Assembly (NCBI RefSeq): GCF_007745175.1
Contig: NZ_CP036271.1
Coordinates: 1,508,154 to 1,572,153 of the forward strand
Direction: 5' to 3'
DNA: 64,000 bases
DNA from: Caulifigura coniformis
GTDB taxonomy: Bacteria > Planctomycetota > Planctomycetia > Planctomycetales > Planctomycetaceae
Numbering within the stretch: position 1 is the first letter of the stretch; every line of letters begins with the position of its first letter. A program made the position numbers and the translations under genes. Shown in pieces: positions 37,040-44,581 of this stretch. The notes beneath the pieces were generated by a model. It saw only the letters and a list, made by a program, of their open reading frames with translations, had not been told where the DNA came from and did not search any database.

Positions 37040-37210
37040 TCCAACTTCAACGACAATATCGGCTTGTTTCGACACTTTCGTCAAGACGGGTTTCCCGATT
37101 CGAGCACTCCTGCGGAGGATTCCGGCAGAGTTTTCGCCCCGCCCGGGTCGTTGCCGACGCCCTTCCCCGCAGCCAGATGCTTCCCGCCACGAACCTTCGT
37201 GAGACCGCCG

Positions 37211-37555
37211 ATGCCCGCGTTTGTCGTCCTCGAGCATGACCACCCGGTGCTGCACTGGGATCTGATGCTCGATGCGGGAGAGTCGCTCCGAACGTGGAGG
37301 CTGTCCGAGCCCCCCCTTGCCGGCAGGACGACAACGTGCGAATCGCTGCCAGACCACCGCCGGGCCTACCTCGACTATGAAGGGCCGGTGAGCGGAGGAC
37401 GAGGGACGGTGAGCCGGGTGATGCGCGGCGATTTTGCCATCGAGGATGACACCCCCGATCACCTGACCGCGCGACTCAGATTCGACGACGGCGAACTGTC
37501 GATGACGCTCAGGCCGGCAACCGGAGTCGGGACCGCAACGTTCCGCGCTGTCTGA
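37211..37555 (+). CDS. Stand-alone LigD-type 3'-phosphoesterase domain protein
   Basis: The 114-residue protein matches the N-terminal phosphoesterase domain of DNA ligase D, which trims 3'-phosphates and ribonucleotides during end joining. The metal-site pattern H-x5-H-x-D is present at residues 9, 15 and 17 (FVVLEHDHPVLHWDLML). The arginine that usually follows at position +2 after the Asp is Met here. The ATG at 37211 was chosen because the conserved domain starts at residue 2; the open frame continues upstream without conservation. Such solo domains are common in planctomycetes. Ku or ligase D genes are not in the window. The role in repair is a family-level inference. Confidence 0.75.
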   Translation: MPAFVVLEHDHPVLHWDLMLDAGESLRTWRLSEPPLAGRTTTCESLPDHRRAYLDYEGPVSGGRGTVSRVMRGDFAIEDDTPDHLTARLRFDDGELSMTLRPATGVGTATFRAV

Positions 37556-37570
37556 GCGACGGTCGACACA

Positions 37571-37675
37571 TCACCCTGACGAATCCGCAACCGCGACCAG
37601 GCGGGCCCAGAACGCGGGGGCGACATCATGGGGCCCCCGCGCCGCAACCTGCCGGAGTGACTCCACAGGATCAAT
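37571..37675 (-). pseudogene. Out-of-frame C-terminal tail of the phosphatase gene
   Basis: In the +1 frame relative to the upstream part the sequence reads IDPVESLRQVAARGPHDV and on to AFWARLVAVADSSG, ending in TGA at 37571-37573. This is the typical C-terminal helix pair of small dual-specificity phosphatases. A single-base change, sequencing error or programmed shift would join it to the main frame. Confidence 0.6.
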
Positions 37676-37994
37676 CCCTTATCCAACGGGCAATCGCAAC
37701 TGCTACGACGGCCGGCGACCGGCTCATCCCTCCGCTGCAGGCCACCAGCGTGGGGACGCCGCCCTTCAAGCATTCCTGAACAGTGGCAACCGCCAGAAAC
37801 AGCATCGAGTCGGACTGCTCCGCGCCATCCATCAGCGGGAACCGGCAATACGCCAGGTCCCGCGAAAGCTGAGCCGCCGGCTCATCAATGGCGAGATCGA
37901 CGACGACGCGAATTCCCGCATGGTGCAACTGCGGAAGACTGCGAGCATCACGGGCATTACCAACCCAGACCAGCCCCTCGATGATTGGCCGCAT
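37671..37994 (-). CDS. Dual-specificity phosphatase-like protein, frameshifted near the C-terminus
   Basis: The protein has the P-loop ACSGGMSRSPA, corresponding to the HCxxGxxR(S/T) active site of cysteine phosphatases, with Ala in place of the usual His. The preceding DLAIDEPAAQLSRDL and YCRFPLMDG match small DSP proteins. The ATG at 37992-37994 has GGGGG seven bases upstream. The frame stops at 37671 after VAIARWIRD. One base further along, an uninterrupted frame continues with the expected tail (see the next entry). Deleting one G in the GGG at 37676-37678 restores a typical protein of about 140 residues. The catalytic core is intact, so activity may survive. Confidence 0.65.
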   Translation of the reverse strand: MRPIIEGLVWVGNARDARSLPQLHHAGIRVVVDLAIDEPAAQLSRDLAYCRFPLMDGAEQSDSMLFLAVATVQECLKGGVPTLVACSGGMSRSPAVVAVAIARWIRD

Positions 37995-38103
37995 CGAGCA
38001 TTCCCCCGCCACGCCTCAATTGGCAACGGGCCGACGCGCCTTCAACGCACGCCGACCCGCCGTGAACTCGAACAGTCGTGGTCTCATACACCGGCGGCCG
38101 CGA

Positions 38104-39171
38104 TCAATCGCCAGCATCCGCGCTCGAACCGCGGCCACTGGAGGTTTCGACGCGATTTCCCGCGTGGAACGACTCGAGAACTTTCGCCCGCAGTTCGGCC
38201 GTGACTTTCGGATTCTCTTCGAGATACGCACGCGCCTTGTCGCGCCCCTGACCGATGCGGTTCTCACCGTAGTTGAACCAGGCTCCACTCTTGGTGAGCA
38301 GGCCCTGGGCGGTGGCGAGGTCGATGATGTCCCCCTCGGTGCTGATGCCACGGGAGCCCAGCATATCGAATTCGGCCACGCGGAACGGCGGGGCGACCTT
38401 GTTCTTCACAACCTTGATCCGCATGCGGATGCCGGTCGTTTCCTCGCCATCCTTCAGCGTGGCGATGCGACGAACGTCGACGCGACAGGAGCTATAGAAC
38501 TTCAAGGCACGGCCGCCGGGGGTCGTTTCCGGGCTGCCGAACATGACGCCGATCTTTTCGCGGATCTGGTTGATGAAGATCACGCAGGTCTTGGACTTGG
38601 CGATGGCGCCGGTCAGCTTTCGCATGGCCTGGCTCATCATGCGGGCCTGGAGTCCGACGTGCTTGTCGCCGATCTCGCCATCGAGTTCCGCCTTGGGGAC
38701 GAGGGCGGCCACCGAGTCGACGACGATGATGTCGACCGCGTTGGACTTGATGAGCATTTCGGCGATCTGCAGCGCTTCTTCGCCATAGGACGGCTGGCTG
38801 ACCAGCAGTTCTTCCAGGTTCACGCCAAGCTTTTTGGCCCAGGCGGGGTCGAGCGCGTGTTCGGCGTCAATGAAGGCCGCAATGCCTCCGGCCTTCTGGG
38901 CACTGGCGACGGCGTGCAGGGCGATGGTGGTTTTACCACTGGATTCCGGCCCGAAGAGTTCGATGATGCGGCCCTTGGGGAAGCCGTAGCCACCGAGGGC
39001 GATGTCGGCCGAGAGGGCTCCCGTGGAGATACCCTCAATGGCGACTCCCTGGTCGGAGAGCCGCATGATCGAGCCTTCGCCGAAGCTCTTTTCGATCTGG
39101 CCGAGTGTGTTCTGGAGGAGGGCCTGGTGTTCGTCAGCGGGCGAAGTCTTGCGGGGAGCGGCTTTGGCCAT
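38104..39171 (-). CDS. recA: Recombinase A
   Basis: RecA forms filaments on single-stranded DNA, catalyses strand exchange and triggers the SOS response. The 355-residue form starts at the ATG 39169-39171 ([10 protein letters not shown]), with AAGGG just upstream. Walker A is GPESSGKTT (74-82), and the family runs [22 protein letters not shown] and [22 protein letters not shown] are intact. The acidic C-terminus is short but present. The frame is open upstream to 39261, but this would run through the promoter. A promoter-like pair with a GTACTGTAC dyad lies just upstream. The gene faces a repeat-rich region. Confidence 0.97.
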   Translation of the reverse strand: MAKAAPRKTSPADEHQALLQNTLGQIEKSFGEGSIMRLSDQGVAIEGISTGALSADIALGGYGFPKGRIIELFGPESSGKTTIALHAVASAQKAGGIAAFIDAEHALDPAWAKKLGVNLEELLVSQPSYGEEALQIAEMLIKSNAVDIIVVDSVAALVPKAELDGEIGDKHVGLQARMMSQAMRKLTGAIAKSKTCVIFINQIREKIGVMFGSPETTPGGRALKFYSSCRVDVRRIATLKDGEETTGIRMRIKVVKNKVAPPFRVAEFDMLGSRGISTEGDIIDLATAQGLLTKSGAWFNYGENRIGQGRDKARAYLEENPKVTAELRAKVLESFHAGNRVETSSGRGSSADAGD

Positions 39172-39225
39172 GAGAGAGCCCTTGTGGGGAGGCTTTGGAA
39201 CGTTGATCGCGTGATTGATACAAGT

Positions 39226-39261
39226 GTACAGTACTCTATCGGCACGCCGCTGATGGATCAA
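39226..39261 (-). promoter_or_regulatory. Candidate recA promoter with GTACTGTAC dyad
   Basis: On the minus strand TTGATC (39256-39261) and TAGAGT (39233-39238) are separated by 17 bases. A nine-base palindrome GTACTGTAC (39226-39234) overlaps the end of the -10 element and the expected start of transcription, where a repressor such as LexA could bind. The dyad is not the enterobacterial or Bacillus SOS box, so the regulator is unknown. Confidence 0.38.
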
Positions 39262-39276
39262 GAGATCAATCTTTCA

Positions 39277-39382
39277 GGCAGGGCGAGTCACTTTTTCACA
39301 ACAGGTTGACGGTCGTTACCGCAGATCATGTTGCGGCAACGACGAACTGGCCCATCTTGAAAAAGTGACCAGCCTTGTGCGC
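39277..39382 (+). repeat. Inverted-repeat element, copy A (106 bp)
   Basis: The element begins GGCAGGGCGA and ends near GCCTTGTGCGC. Perfect 12-base arms GTCACTTTTTCA (39287-39298) and TGAAAAAGTGAC (39358-39369) enclose a core that contains an inner GTTGC/GCAAC hairpin. Copy B at 39675-39792 has the same ends and the same inner segment GACGAACTGGCCCATC. It lies 100 bases upstream of the recA start. Confidence 0.7.
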
Positions 39383-39387
39383 AACCC

Positions 39388-39591
39388 TCAGGCTTGTGCA
39401 GGGATTGGGAACACTGCGGAGGTATTTGACGCCGAGGGGGCGAGGAGGGCGCGTTGTGTGGGTGGTACTGTACTCCTCGCCCTCTTTCCCTGCGGAAGTT
39501 TCGCGGAGGGATCGGGAGAGCGTGCGTGGTGCAGACAGGGAGCCGGCCGGGCCGAGGTGTGTGACGACAGGTTGACGGTGGTTGTGTTCAT
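39388..39591 (-). CDS. Small hypothetical protein behind 37-bp element copy 2
   Basis: A 67-residue open frame starts at the ATG that ends the repeat element at 39589-39625, with a GGAGG site five bases before it. The protein is Pro/Ala/Ser-rich with a basic centre and no membrane segment or known domain. Codon use is not strongly coding-like, so it may not be a real gene. It is listed because the translation start signals are conserved in the repeat. Its first codons resemble those after the 16.23-kb copy (MN-x-x-T). Confidence 0.25.
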   Translation of the reverse strand: MNTTTVNLSSHTSARPAPCLHHARSPDPSAKLPQGKRARSTVPPTQRALLAPSASNTSAVFPIPAQA

Positions 39592-39625
39592 AGAGCCTCC
39601 ATCATGACGGGGGCGGTTGCGCGGG
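39589..39625 (-). repeat. 37-bp SD-ATG element, copy 2
   Basis: On the minus strand the copy runs from CCCGCGCAACC to GGAGGCTCTATG. It aligns without gaps to the copies at 16231 and 39968, sharing CGCAACC, CGTC, TGGAGG and the terminal ATG. Confidence 0.58.
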
Positions 39626-39633
39626 GGGGGCCC

Positions 39634-39653
39634 GGTACTCGGTACTCGGGAGT
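39634..39653. repeat. GGTACTCGG-type tandem repeat
   Basis: Two units (GGTACTC and GGTACTCGGGAGT) stand side by side. The same unit recurs at 42290-42343 in another intergenic gap. Confidence 0.45.
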
Positions 39654-39674
39654 GCTTTGGCGGGTGGGGATTTG

Positions 39675-39792
39675 GGCAGGGCGACTCACTTTTTCACAGT
39701 CGGTCGTCTCTCGTCAGCGCAGGTCATTTTGCGGCAATGACGCACGCCAATGACGAACTGGCCCATCCTGAAAAAGTGACCGGCCTTGCGCG
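39675..39792 (+). repeat. Inverted-repeat element, copy B (118 bp)
   Basis: This is the second copy of the element at 39277-39382. Arms TCACTTTTTCA (39686-39696) and TGAAAAAGTGA (39769-39779) are perfect over 11 bases. The inner segment contains its own GTCATT/AATGAC stem. The ends match copy A closely, while the centre has diverged and is about 12 bases longer. Confidence 0.7.
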
Positions 39793-39832
39793 TCAGGCCG
39801 TTCCCGGCGGGTCTCCGAGCATGGAGTGCGTC

Positions 39833-39970
39833 TTAATGTGGGGGAGTGTACAAGTCGGCCTGTTTGCCCTGAAGATTCAATCCAGGCACGAGTTGCACCG
39901 CTTTCGGGCGGCAAGTTGATTGCGGACCGCGGGCGAGGCGACTGTCGCAGCTAGTTCTGGCCTGTTGCAT
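39833..39970 (-). CDS. Small hypothetical protein behind 37-bp element copy 3
   Basis: A 45-residue frame starts at the ATG ending the repeat element at 39968-40004, with GGAGG four bases upstream and a TAA stop at 39833-39835. It begins MQQARTSCDSRLARG and has two cysteines and no known domain. It overlaps no other gene, but it is short and could be fortuitous. Confidence 0.25.
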   Translation of the reverse strand: MQQARTSCDSRLARGPQSTCRPKAVQLVPGLNLQGKQADLYTPPH

Positions 39971-40004
39971 GATTCCTCCATCGAGACGTGCGGGGTTGCG
40001 CGCC
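39968..40004 (-). repeat. 37-bp SD-ATG element, copy 3
   Basis: On the minus strand it reads GGCGCGCAACCCC through CGTCTCGATGGAGGAATC to ATG at 39970. It is the closest match to the 16.23-kb copy at its 5' end and lies between a small membrane-protein gene and the repeat elements near recA. Confidence 0.58.
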
Positions 40005-40063
40005 GGAGGACACCGGGCATAGTGAACGCCCCCCTTCCGCAGCAGCCCGGCGCCGGCCCGCCA

Positions 40064-40477
40064 TCACAGGTGGCTGATGCTGGAAAATATGGACACGACT
40101 GAGGCTCCGATGGAGTAGGCCCCGAGCGCCAAGGCCGCCGAGAGCGTCGACCGCCACCGCGACTGGCACCACCAGCAGCCGATGGCCGCCAGAAAGAGCT
40201 GGCTCAGCAGGCAAACCAGCAACCAGATCGCGAGTTCGTCCTGCAGTACCCCGCGATGACGGGCTGCAATGGCGCCGCCGATCACGATTAGCAACGAAGG
40301 CATCGCCTGGATGCAACACCAGCACCGGAACCGGCCGGACTCCCCGGCACCGGGTGATTCGTTTTTCCGCCCACTCCACGCCAACAGAAACGCAGCCCCC
40401 AACAGCGCCCCAGTGACCGGAGCAAACATGACTGCTCCCATGAAGGCGAACAAAGCGATCATCAGGAACTCGGCCAT
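40064..40477 (-). CDS. Small multi-pass membrane protein of unknown function
   Basis: From the ATG at 40475-40477 the protein has 137 residues and four hydrophobic segments: MAEFLMIALFAFMGAVMFAP and the following helix, a CCIQAMPSLLIVIGGAIAA segment, WLLVCLLSQLFLAAIGCWW and a C-terminal YSIGASVVSIF. The frame is open further upstream, but that part runs into the DUF2079 gene. It starts 29 bases after the stop of that gene on the same strand, so the two may be co-transcribed. No family was recognised. Confidence 0.58.
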   Translation of the reverse strand: MAEFLMIALFAFMGAVMFAPVTGALLGAAFLLAWSGRKNESPGAGESGRFRCWCCIQAMPSLLIVIGGAIAARHRGVLQDELAIWLLVCLLSQLFLAAIGCWWCQSRWRSTLSAALALGAYSIGASVVSIFSSISHL

Positions 40478-40506
40478 GGGGATCCCGTCCCCTTTCGGGC
40501 GCGAGG

Positions 40507-42210
40507 TCAGGTGGACTGTTTGAGAGCGACCTTTGTTCCGAGCCCCGATGCGGCGGCCCAGAAGAGAATCGGGATCAGCGGCGCATGAAAATGGTGAACA
40601 GGGGCCGGGACCTGCATCGCCAGGTCGTTCATCAACAACAGCAGGAACAGCGGAGCTGCCACCAGCAGCCGCCCCGGCGAGCGCAGCGGCAGGAATCCGA
40701 TCGGCAGCAGGAGCCGCAGGGCGTACACCAGTGCGGCGGGCGTGACGATCGTCGAGAACACAAGCGGCCAATCGGTCAGCAATGTCACAATGATTTCGCG
40801 GGGGCTGTTGCCGAATTTCGAGAAATAGCTGGCCGTGTGGACCGTTGCCCCGCCGCGAAACCAGGGGATGACGACGTTCAGGGCGAACCAGAGATAGGCG
40901 ATGCTGAAGAGGAAGAGACCGATGCCGAAGATCAATTGGCGGCGGTTCGCGAGCGACTCCGGAGTGGCGGGCGTTCTCTGGCCCCTCATCCGGCCTTCGG
41001 CCACCTTCTCCCCGGTCGAGGGTACTGAGTCATCAAGCTGTGCACGGGGAGAAGGATTGGGGCGGGAAGTGCAGAACGCGTGGACGGCGAAGTAGGCGCC
41101 GAGGAGGGCGATCGGGATGGCCCAGTCCTCCTGGGCGGAAAGGGTGATTGCGAGCCAGAACGTGGCCCAGCCGTAGCGGCGGCGCTCAAGGAGATCGATG
41201 GCCACGAGCAGGGTGGGGATGCCGAAGGAGTTCGGGCGGAACGTCTTGAGGTCGATGGCGATATCGAGGTACTGGAGCGGGAAGTACGCGAGGTACGCCA
41301 GGCCGAGGAGTGCGGCGGCCCATTCGCTGCCGGAATGCCTGCGGGCGATGTTGAAGACCGGCCAGGCGCCGAGGGCGAGGATGATCGACTGGGCCAGCTC
41401 GAGCGTGAGATGCGAGGGAAACAGGGCATGAATCGGCACGAGCAGGACGTGAACGACCTGCAGGTGTTCGCCGAGAAAGAGACCCTGATCGAGGTAGCTG
41501 CGGAAGCCTTTTCCGTGCTCGAGGTTCCAGAGGTGCTCCTCGTACATGGCGGAGTCGCCATGCGGAATGCGGAGATTGAACCAGAGGCCCCAGTTCATGG
41601 CGGTGAACACGACGACGTAGAGCAGTATTCCGGCGGCGAGAACGGTTTTGGGCTGGAGGCTCCAGCGCGAAGCCCCCGGGCCGCTTGGGAGCAGCCGGGG
41701 TGCACGGGGCAGGACCGCCAGGGCCGACAGGGCCAGGCAGAGGGCGACCGTGAGATCGGCCGTTTCGTGGAGAACCGAGGCGAGCGACGTCCAGCCCGAG
41801 AGAAGGGCCGTGATCCAGAGCAGCCACCAGATGCCGGCGGGGGCCCAGGCCCGGGAGAGGCGGCGGGCGGTCGTCAGGAGTCGATCAAGGAGCGGCGATT
41901 CCGCCCCTTGCAGCAATGCGCCGAGGGCAGTCAGCGCCAGTCCGTGGAGCAACGCCCATCCGGCTGACGCACCAAGCGAGACTGTGGCGAGTGGCCCGGC
42001 TTCGGTGGTCGTGATTCGTCCGCCGAATGCCGACACAACAGATCGCCAGCGTGGCTCGCTCAAAAAGGCCAGCGACAGTTCGGCCGATTCCAGGATCGTC
42101 TGCACGAAGAGCGCGAGGCCGAGGAGCGAGAGCGCGCACACGGCCGCGGTGAAGGCCGGAGAGGCGGCCCCCGATTCTCGGGTCTGAGTGGGTTCGGACG
42201 AAGGGGGCAT
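40507..42210 (-). CDS. DUF2079 membrane protein
   Basis: The 567-residue protein has about 11-12 hydrophobic helices and the DUF2079 core: HGDSAMYEEHLWNLEHGKGF, GEHLQVVHVLLVPIHALFP and AIDLKTFRPNSFGIPTLL. DUF2079 proteins resemble the GT-C glycosyltransferase fold, with an acidic motif in the first periplasmic loop (here the D of HGDSAMYEEH). A sugar or lipid transfer function is plausible but not shown. A cytoplasmic Pro/Ser-rich loop of about 35 residues interrupts the middle. The start ATG at 42208-42210 has no strong ribosome site. Confidence 0.8.
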   Translation of the reverse strand: MPPSSEPTQTRESGAASPAFTAAVCALSLLGLALFVQTILESAELSLAFLSEPRWRSVVSAFGGRITTTEAGPLATVSLGASAGWALLHGLALTALGALLQGAESPLLDRLLTTARRLSRAWAPAGIWWLLWITALLSGWTSLASVLHETADLTVALCLALSALAVLPRAPRLLPSGPGASRWSLQPKTVLAAGILLYVVVFTAMNWGLWFNLRIPHGDSAMYEEHLWNLEHGKGFRSYLDQGLFLGEHLQVVHVLLVPIHALFPSHLTLELAQSIILALGAWPVFNIARRHSGSEWAAALLGLAYLAYFPLQYLDIAIDLKTFRPNSFGIPTLLVAIDLLERRRYGWATFWLAITLSAQEDWAIPIALLGAYFAVHAFCTSRPNPSPRAQLDDSVPSTGEKVAEGRMRGQRTPATPESLANRRQLIFGIGLFLFSIAYLWFALNVVIPWFRGGATVHTASYFSKFGNSPREIIVTLLTDWPLVFSTIVTPAALVYALRLLLPIGFLPLRSPGRLLVAAPLFLLLLMNDLAMQVPAPVHHFHAPLIPILFWAAASGLGTKVALKQST

Positions 42211-42289
42211 GGAGTGCAGGAAATCTGTTGGAGTTGCGACTTACAATCGCGTCCCTCGACTCCGCCTGCAATTGGGCCGGGGGGTGGGA

Positions 42290-42343
42290 GAGGTACTGGG
42301 TGGCGAGGTACTGGGTACTCGGGAGTTGGTACTCGGGAGTCGA
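42290..42343. repeat. GAGGTACTGGG / GGTACTCGGGAGT tandem repeat
   Basis: Four related units stand in tandem between the divergent DUF2079 and HD-hydrolase genes. The units share GGTACT and alternate TGGG with CGGGAGT. The same unit is present at 39634-39653. Confidence 0.55.
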
Positions 42344-42410
42344 ATCTTTTGGTGAGAGTGCAGGGGCGTAGCGCCGGCCTGCGGGCGCGAATTCGGATCG
42401 ATTGAGTTTC

Positions 42411-43748
42411 ATGACTGACCTGTCTGCATCAATTCCTGAACTGGCGGAACTCGATTCCGGTGGGTCGATCATCCGATTGCCGTCGGAGCAGAACGTTCCG
42501 TTCAGCCGACGCGTGCGGGCGATTGTCGATACTCCGGAGTTTCAGCGGCTGGCCGAGATCAGCCAGCTCGGACTGGTGGCGAAGGTCTACCCCGGGGCGC
42601 GGCATACGCGGTTCGAGCACGCGCTCGGGGTCTATCACAATGCCCTGCTCTACATCCGGCAGCTCTGCCGCGATCCGCGATTTGCCGAAAAGGTCGACAC
42701 GAAAGCGGCCGAACTGCTCATTGCCTCGTCCCTCCTGCATGACCTCGGACACTGGCCGTACTGCCATCCGATCGAAGACCTCGGGCTCTCGGGACTGCCA
42801 CCGCATGAATCGCACGCGAGGCGTTTCCTGGCGAATGACACGGAACTGGCCGGGGTGCTGCGCCGGGAATGGTCCATCGAGCCGGACGACGTGATCGATG
42901 TGCTGGCGAGCTCGAGCCAGGACCCGGTCCGGTGCCTGCTGCGGTCGATCCTTTCGGGCCCGATCGATATCGACAAGCTCGACTACCTTGAGCGGGACTC
43001 GCTGCACAGCGGGGTCCCCTACGGCCGGCATTTCGACAAGCAGCGGCTGATCCAGTCGCTGGTGCTGAACGAGGCAGGCGACGGGCTGGCGATCACGTCG
43101 AAGGGGAAGACGGCGGCCGAACTGATGGTCCACTCGCGGTACGTGATGTTCAGCGAGGTCTACTGGCATCATGCGGTGCGATCGGCGACGAGCATGTTCG
43201 CGCGGGCATTCTATGAACTGCGGGAGCGGGTCGATCTGTCGCTGATGTTCACCGACAGCGATGCTGGCATGATCGCGCAGCTGCGGACAGCGGCCGAAGG
43301 TCACCCGACAGCGCGGCTGCTGGAATCGGTCTTCGGGAGACGACGGTCGCTCTACAAACGCGCGGCCGAGTTCAGCCACCTGAACGATCCGGCGGTCTAC
43401 GAGAAGCTGTCGCGTCGACCGTATTCCGAACTGGTGGAGATTTCGAAGCGGCTGGCCCTGCGCGTCGGGGCGGCTGTCGGTCAGGACCTTTCGCCGATGT
43501 CGCTGCTCGTGGATGGCCCGCCGCCGCATCGGGAAGTGGAGTTTGCCGTCGACGTCTATTTCCCGAAGGAGCGCGTTTACCGGCCGCTGCGAAGCGTGTC
43601 ACCGATGATCGATGCTCTGGCACGGACGAGCTTTGACGACTACGTGAAACGGGTGCGGGTGTTCGTCGATCCGCTGGTTGTTCCGGCGCTTCGGGCGGCG
43701 GGGATTGACGATGCGTGGTGGCGCGAGGCGGTGCTGGAGAGCGTTTGA
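42411..43748 (+). CDS. HD-domain phosphohydrolase (dGTPase/SAMHD1-like)
   Basis: The 445-residue protein has the HD metal site: RHTRFEHALGVYHNALL (first histidine, residue 70), SLLHDLGHWPYCHP (H110-D111) and the later aspartate in DIDKLDYLERD. This is the layout of HD proteins related to dGTP triphosphohydrolases and YwfO, which cut (d)NTPs or other nucleotides. ATG at 42411 is used; a TTG nine bases upstream is the alternative. The substrate is unknown. A strong intrinsic terminator follows 53 bases after the stop, so it is monocistronic. Confidence 0.82.
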   Translation: MTDLSASIPELAELDSGGSIIRLPSEQNVPFSRRVRAIVDTPEFQRLAEISQLGLVAKVYPGARHTRFEHALGVYHNALLYIRQLCRDPRFAEKVDTKAAELLIASSLLHDLGHWPYCHPIEDLGLSGLPPHESHARRFLANDTELAGVLRREWSIEPDDVIDVLASSSQDPVRCLLRSILSGPIDIDKLDYLERDSLHSGVPYGRHFDKQRLIQSLVLNEAGDGLAITSKGKTAAELMVHSRYVMFSEVYWHHAVRSATSMFARAFYELRERVDLSLMFTDSDAGMIAQLRTAAEGHPTARLLESVFGRRRSLYKRAAEFSHLNDPAVYEKLSRRPYSELVEISKRLALRVGAAVGQDLSPMSLLVDGPPPHREVEFAVDVYFPKERVYRPLRSVSPMIDALARTSFDDYVKRVRVFVDPLVVPALRAAGIDDAWWREAVLESV

Positions 43749-43800
43749 TCTGGCCGCTTGTTATGCCCTTTCACGGCGAACGAGAAATGGCAATCGATTT

Positions 43801-43831
43801 CCCAGGGCGTTGCCCTGGGCTTTGTTGTTGA
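43801..43831 (+). terminator. Intrinsic terminator of the HD-hydrolase gene
   Basis: Eight-base perfect arms CCCAGGGC/GCCCTGGG with a GTT loop are followed by CTTTGTTGTTG. A second small stem, GCCC/GGGGC, lies 13 bases further on. Confidence 0.7.
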
Positions 43832-43872
43832 GCCCATTCGGGGCGTTGAATGGATGGATAGGGGCCCAACGC

Positions 43873-43908
43873 AAAGCACCCCGGCTGTTTTGGAACAGCC
43901 GGGGTGCT
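43873..43908 (-). terminator. Intrinsic terminator of the lipoprotein gene
   Basis: Fifteen-base perfect arms (AGCACCCCGGCTGTT and complement) with a four-base loop lie 28 bases after the stop of the minus-strand lipoprotein gene. Only TTT follows on that strand, so it may act in both directions together with the neighbouring hairpin. Confidence 0.72.
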
Positions 43909-43935
43909 CGTGATGCGAGAGTTTGCGAGCGGAGA

Positions 43936-44394
43936 TCATTCCTTGCGGAAGAAGTCGCTCGGGCCTTTGTGCGTGTAGTACGGGTAGACCACCGCGCCGC
44001 CGGGGACGTTGGCCGACGGGTAGCTCAGATCGCTGGGGACCTTGTAGCTGAAGCTGCGGCTGTGGTGCGGGCCGCAGGCGACCTGGCCGTTGCCGCAGCG
44101 TCCATCAGGGCAGCCGTAGCCACCGGGAGGACATCCCCCTCCGGGCGGGCAGCCGGGACCGCCGACGTAGCCGCCGGCCTGGTAGGGCTGGCCATCGGGC
44201 CCGACGTTGAAGTGCGTGGTGTTGTAGCCGTACAGTTGCTCGTGAGCGGCTTCATGGACGGATCCGTGATAGCCGTACTGCGCCTGCTGCACGCCGGGGG
44301 GGCTTTGACCCCGCATCACGGCGCCGTTTTGCGCGCAGCCGCAGGCGGCCAGAAGTCCGCACGCGGCCAATTTCCAGACTGTGAACCGATGCAT
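43936..44394 (-). CDS. Small Gly/Pro/Cys/Tyr-rich lipoprotein, unknown function
   Basis: The 152-residue protein has a lipoprotein signal (WKLAACGLLAACGCAQ) with Cys at 17 or 19. The mature protein is rich in Gly, Pro, Tyr and Cys, with repeated GGPGCPPGGGCPPGGYGC units at about 78-95. Paired cysteines might form disulfide cross-links in the envelope. No homologue is recognised. A very strong terminator follows. Confidence 0.62.
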   Translation of the reverse strand: MHRFTVWKLAACGLLAACGCAQNGAVMRGQSPPGVQQAQYGYHGSVHEAAHEQLYGYNTTHFNVGPDGQPYQAGGYVGGPGCPPGGGCPPGGYGCPDGRCGNGQVACGPHHSRSFSYKVPSDLSYPSANVPGGAVVYPYYTHKGPSDFFRKE

Positions 44395-44581
44395 GTCCCC
44401 TGCCCCTCTGCGTCGTGAGAATGGCGAATCGCGAGATCACAGAACGGCGGAAGTCGCCGACGGATCACGCATCGCCTGAAATCGTGACGTTCGTCACTTC
44501 GTCTATCGGCCGAACGGCTGCCCTGGCACGAATAATCTTTGCAACGGGCAAAGGGATTACAGTCGATACAACTCACCGGTC

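Larger units (their letters stand above)
35907..37210. other. 1.3-kb gene-poor region upstream of rho
   Basis: I find no gene I can support. Short open frames such as 36556-36780 on the plus strand have no recognisable features. The region holds several short perfect inverted repeats: CTGCCA/TGGCAG at 36308-36321, CCCCGA/TCGGGG at 36370-36384 and a longer one at 36399-36417. A promoter-like pair on the minus strand lies at 37012-37039. GC content is lower than in the flanking genes around 36960-37060. A long rho leader or a structured RNA is possible but unproven. Confidence 0.4.
39172..40063. other. Repeat-dense intergenic region upstream of recA
   Basis: Apart from two doubtful small frames, no gene is supported in these 890 bases. 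The region is filled by two inverted-repeat elements, two SD-ATG elements and a short tandem repeat. The string ACAGGTTGACGGT occurs both inside copy A (39300) and at 39567, which suggests that pieces of these repeats have been shuffled. Confidence 0.55.
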
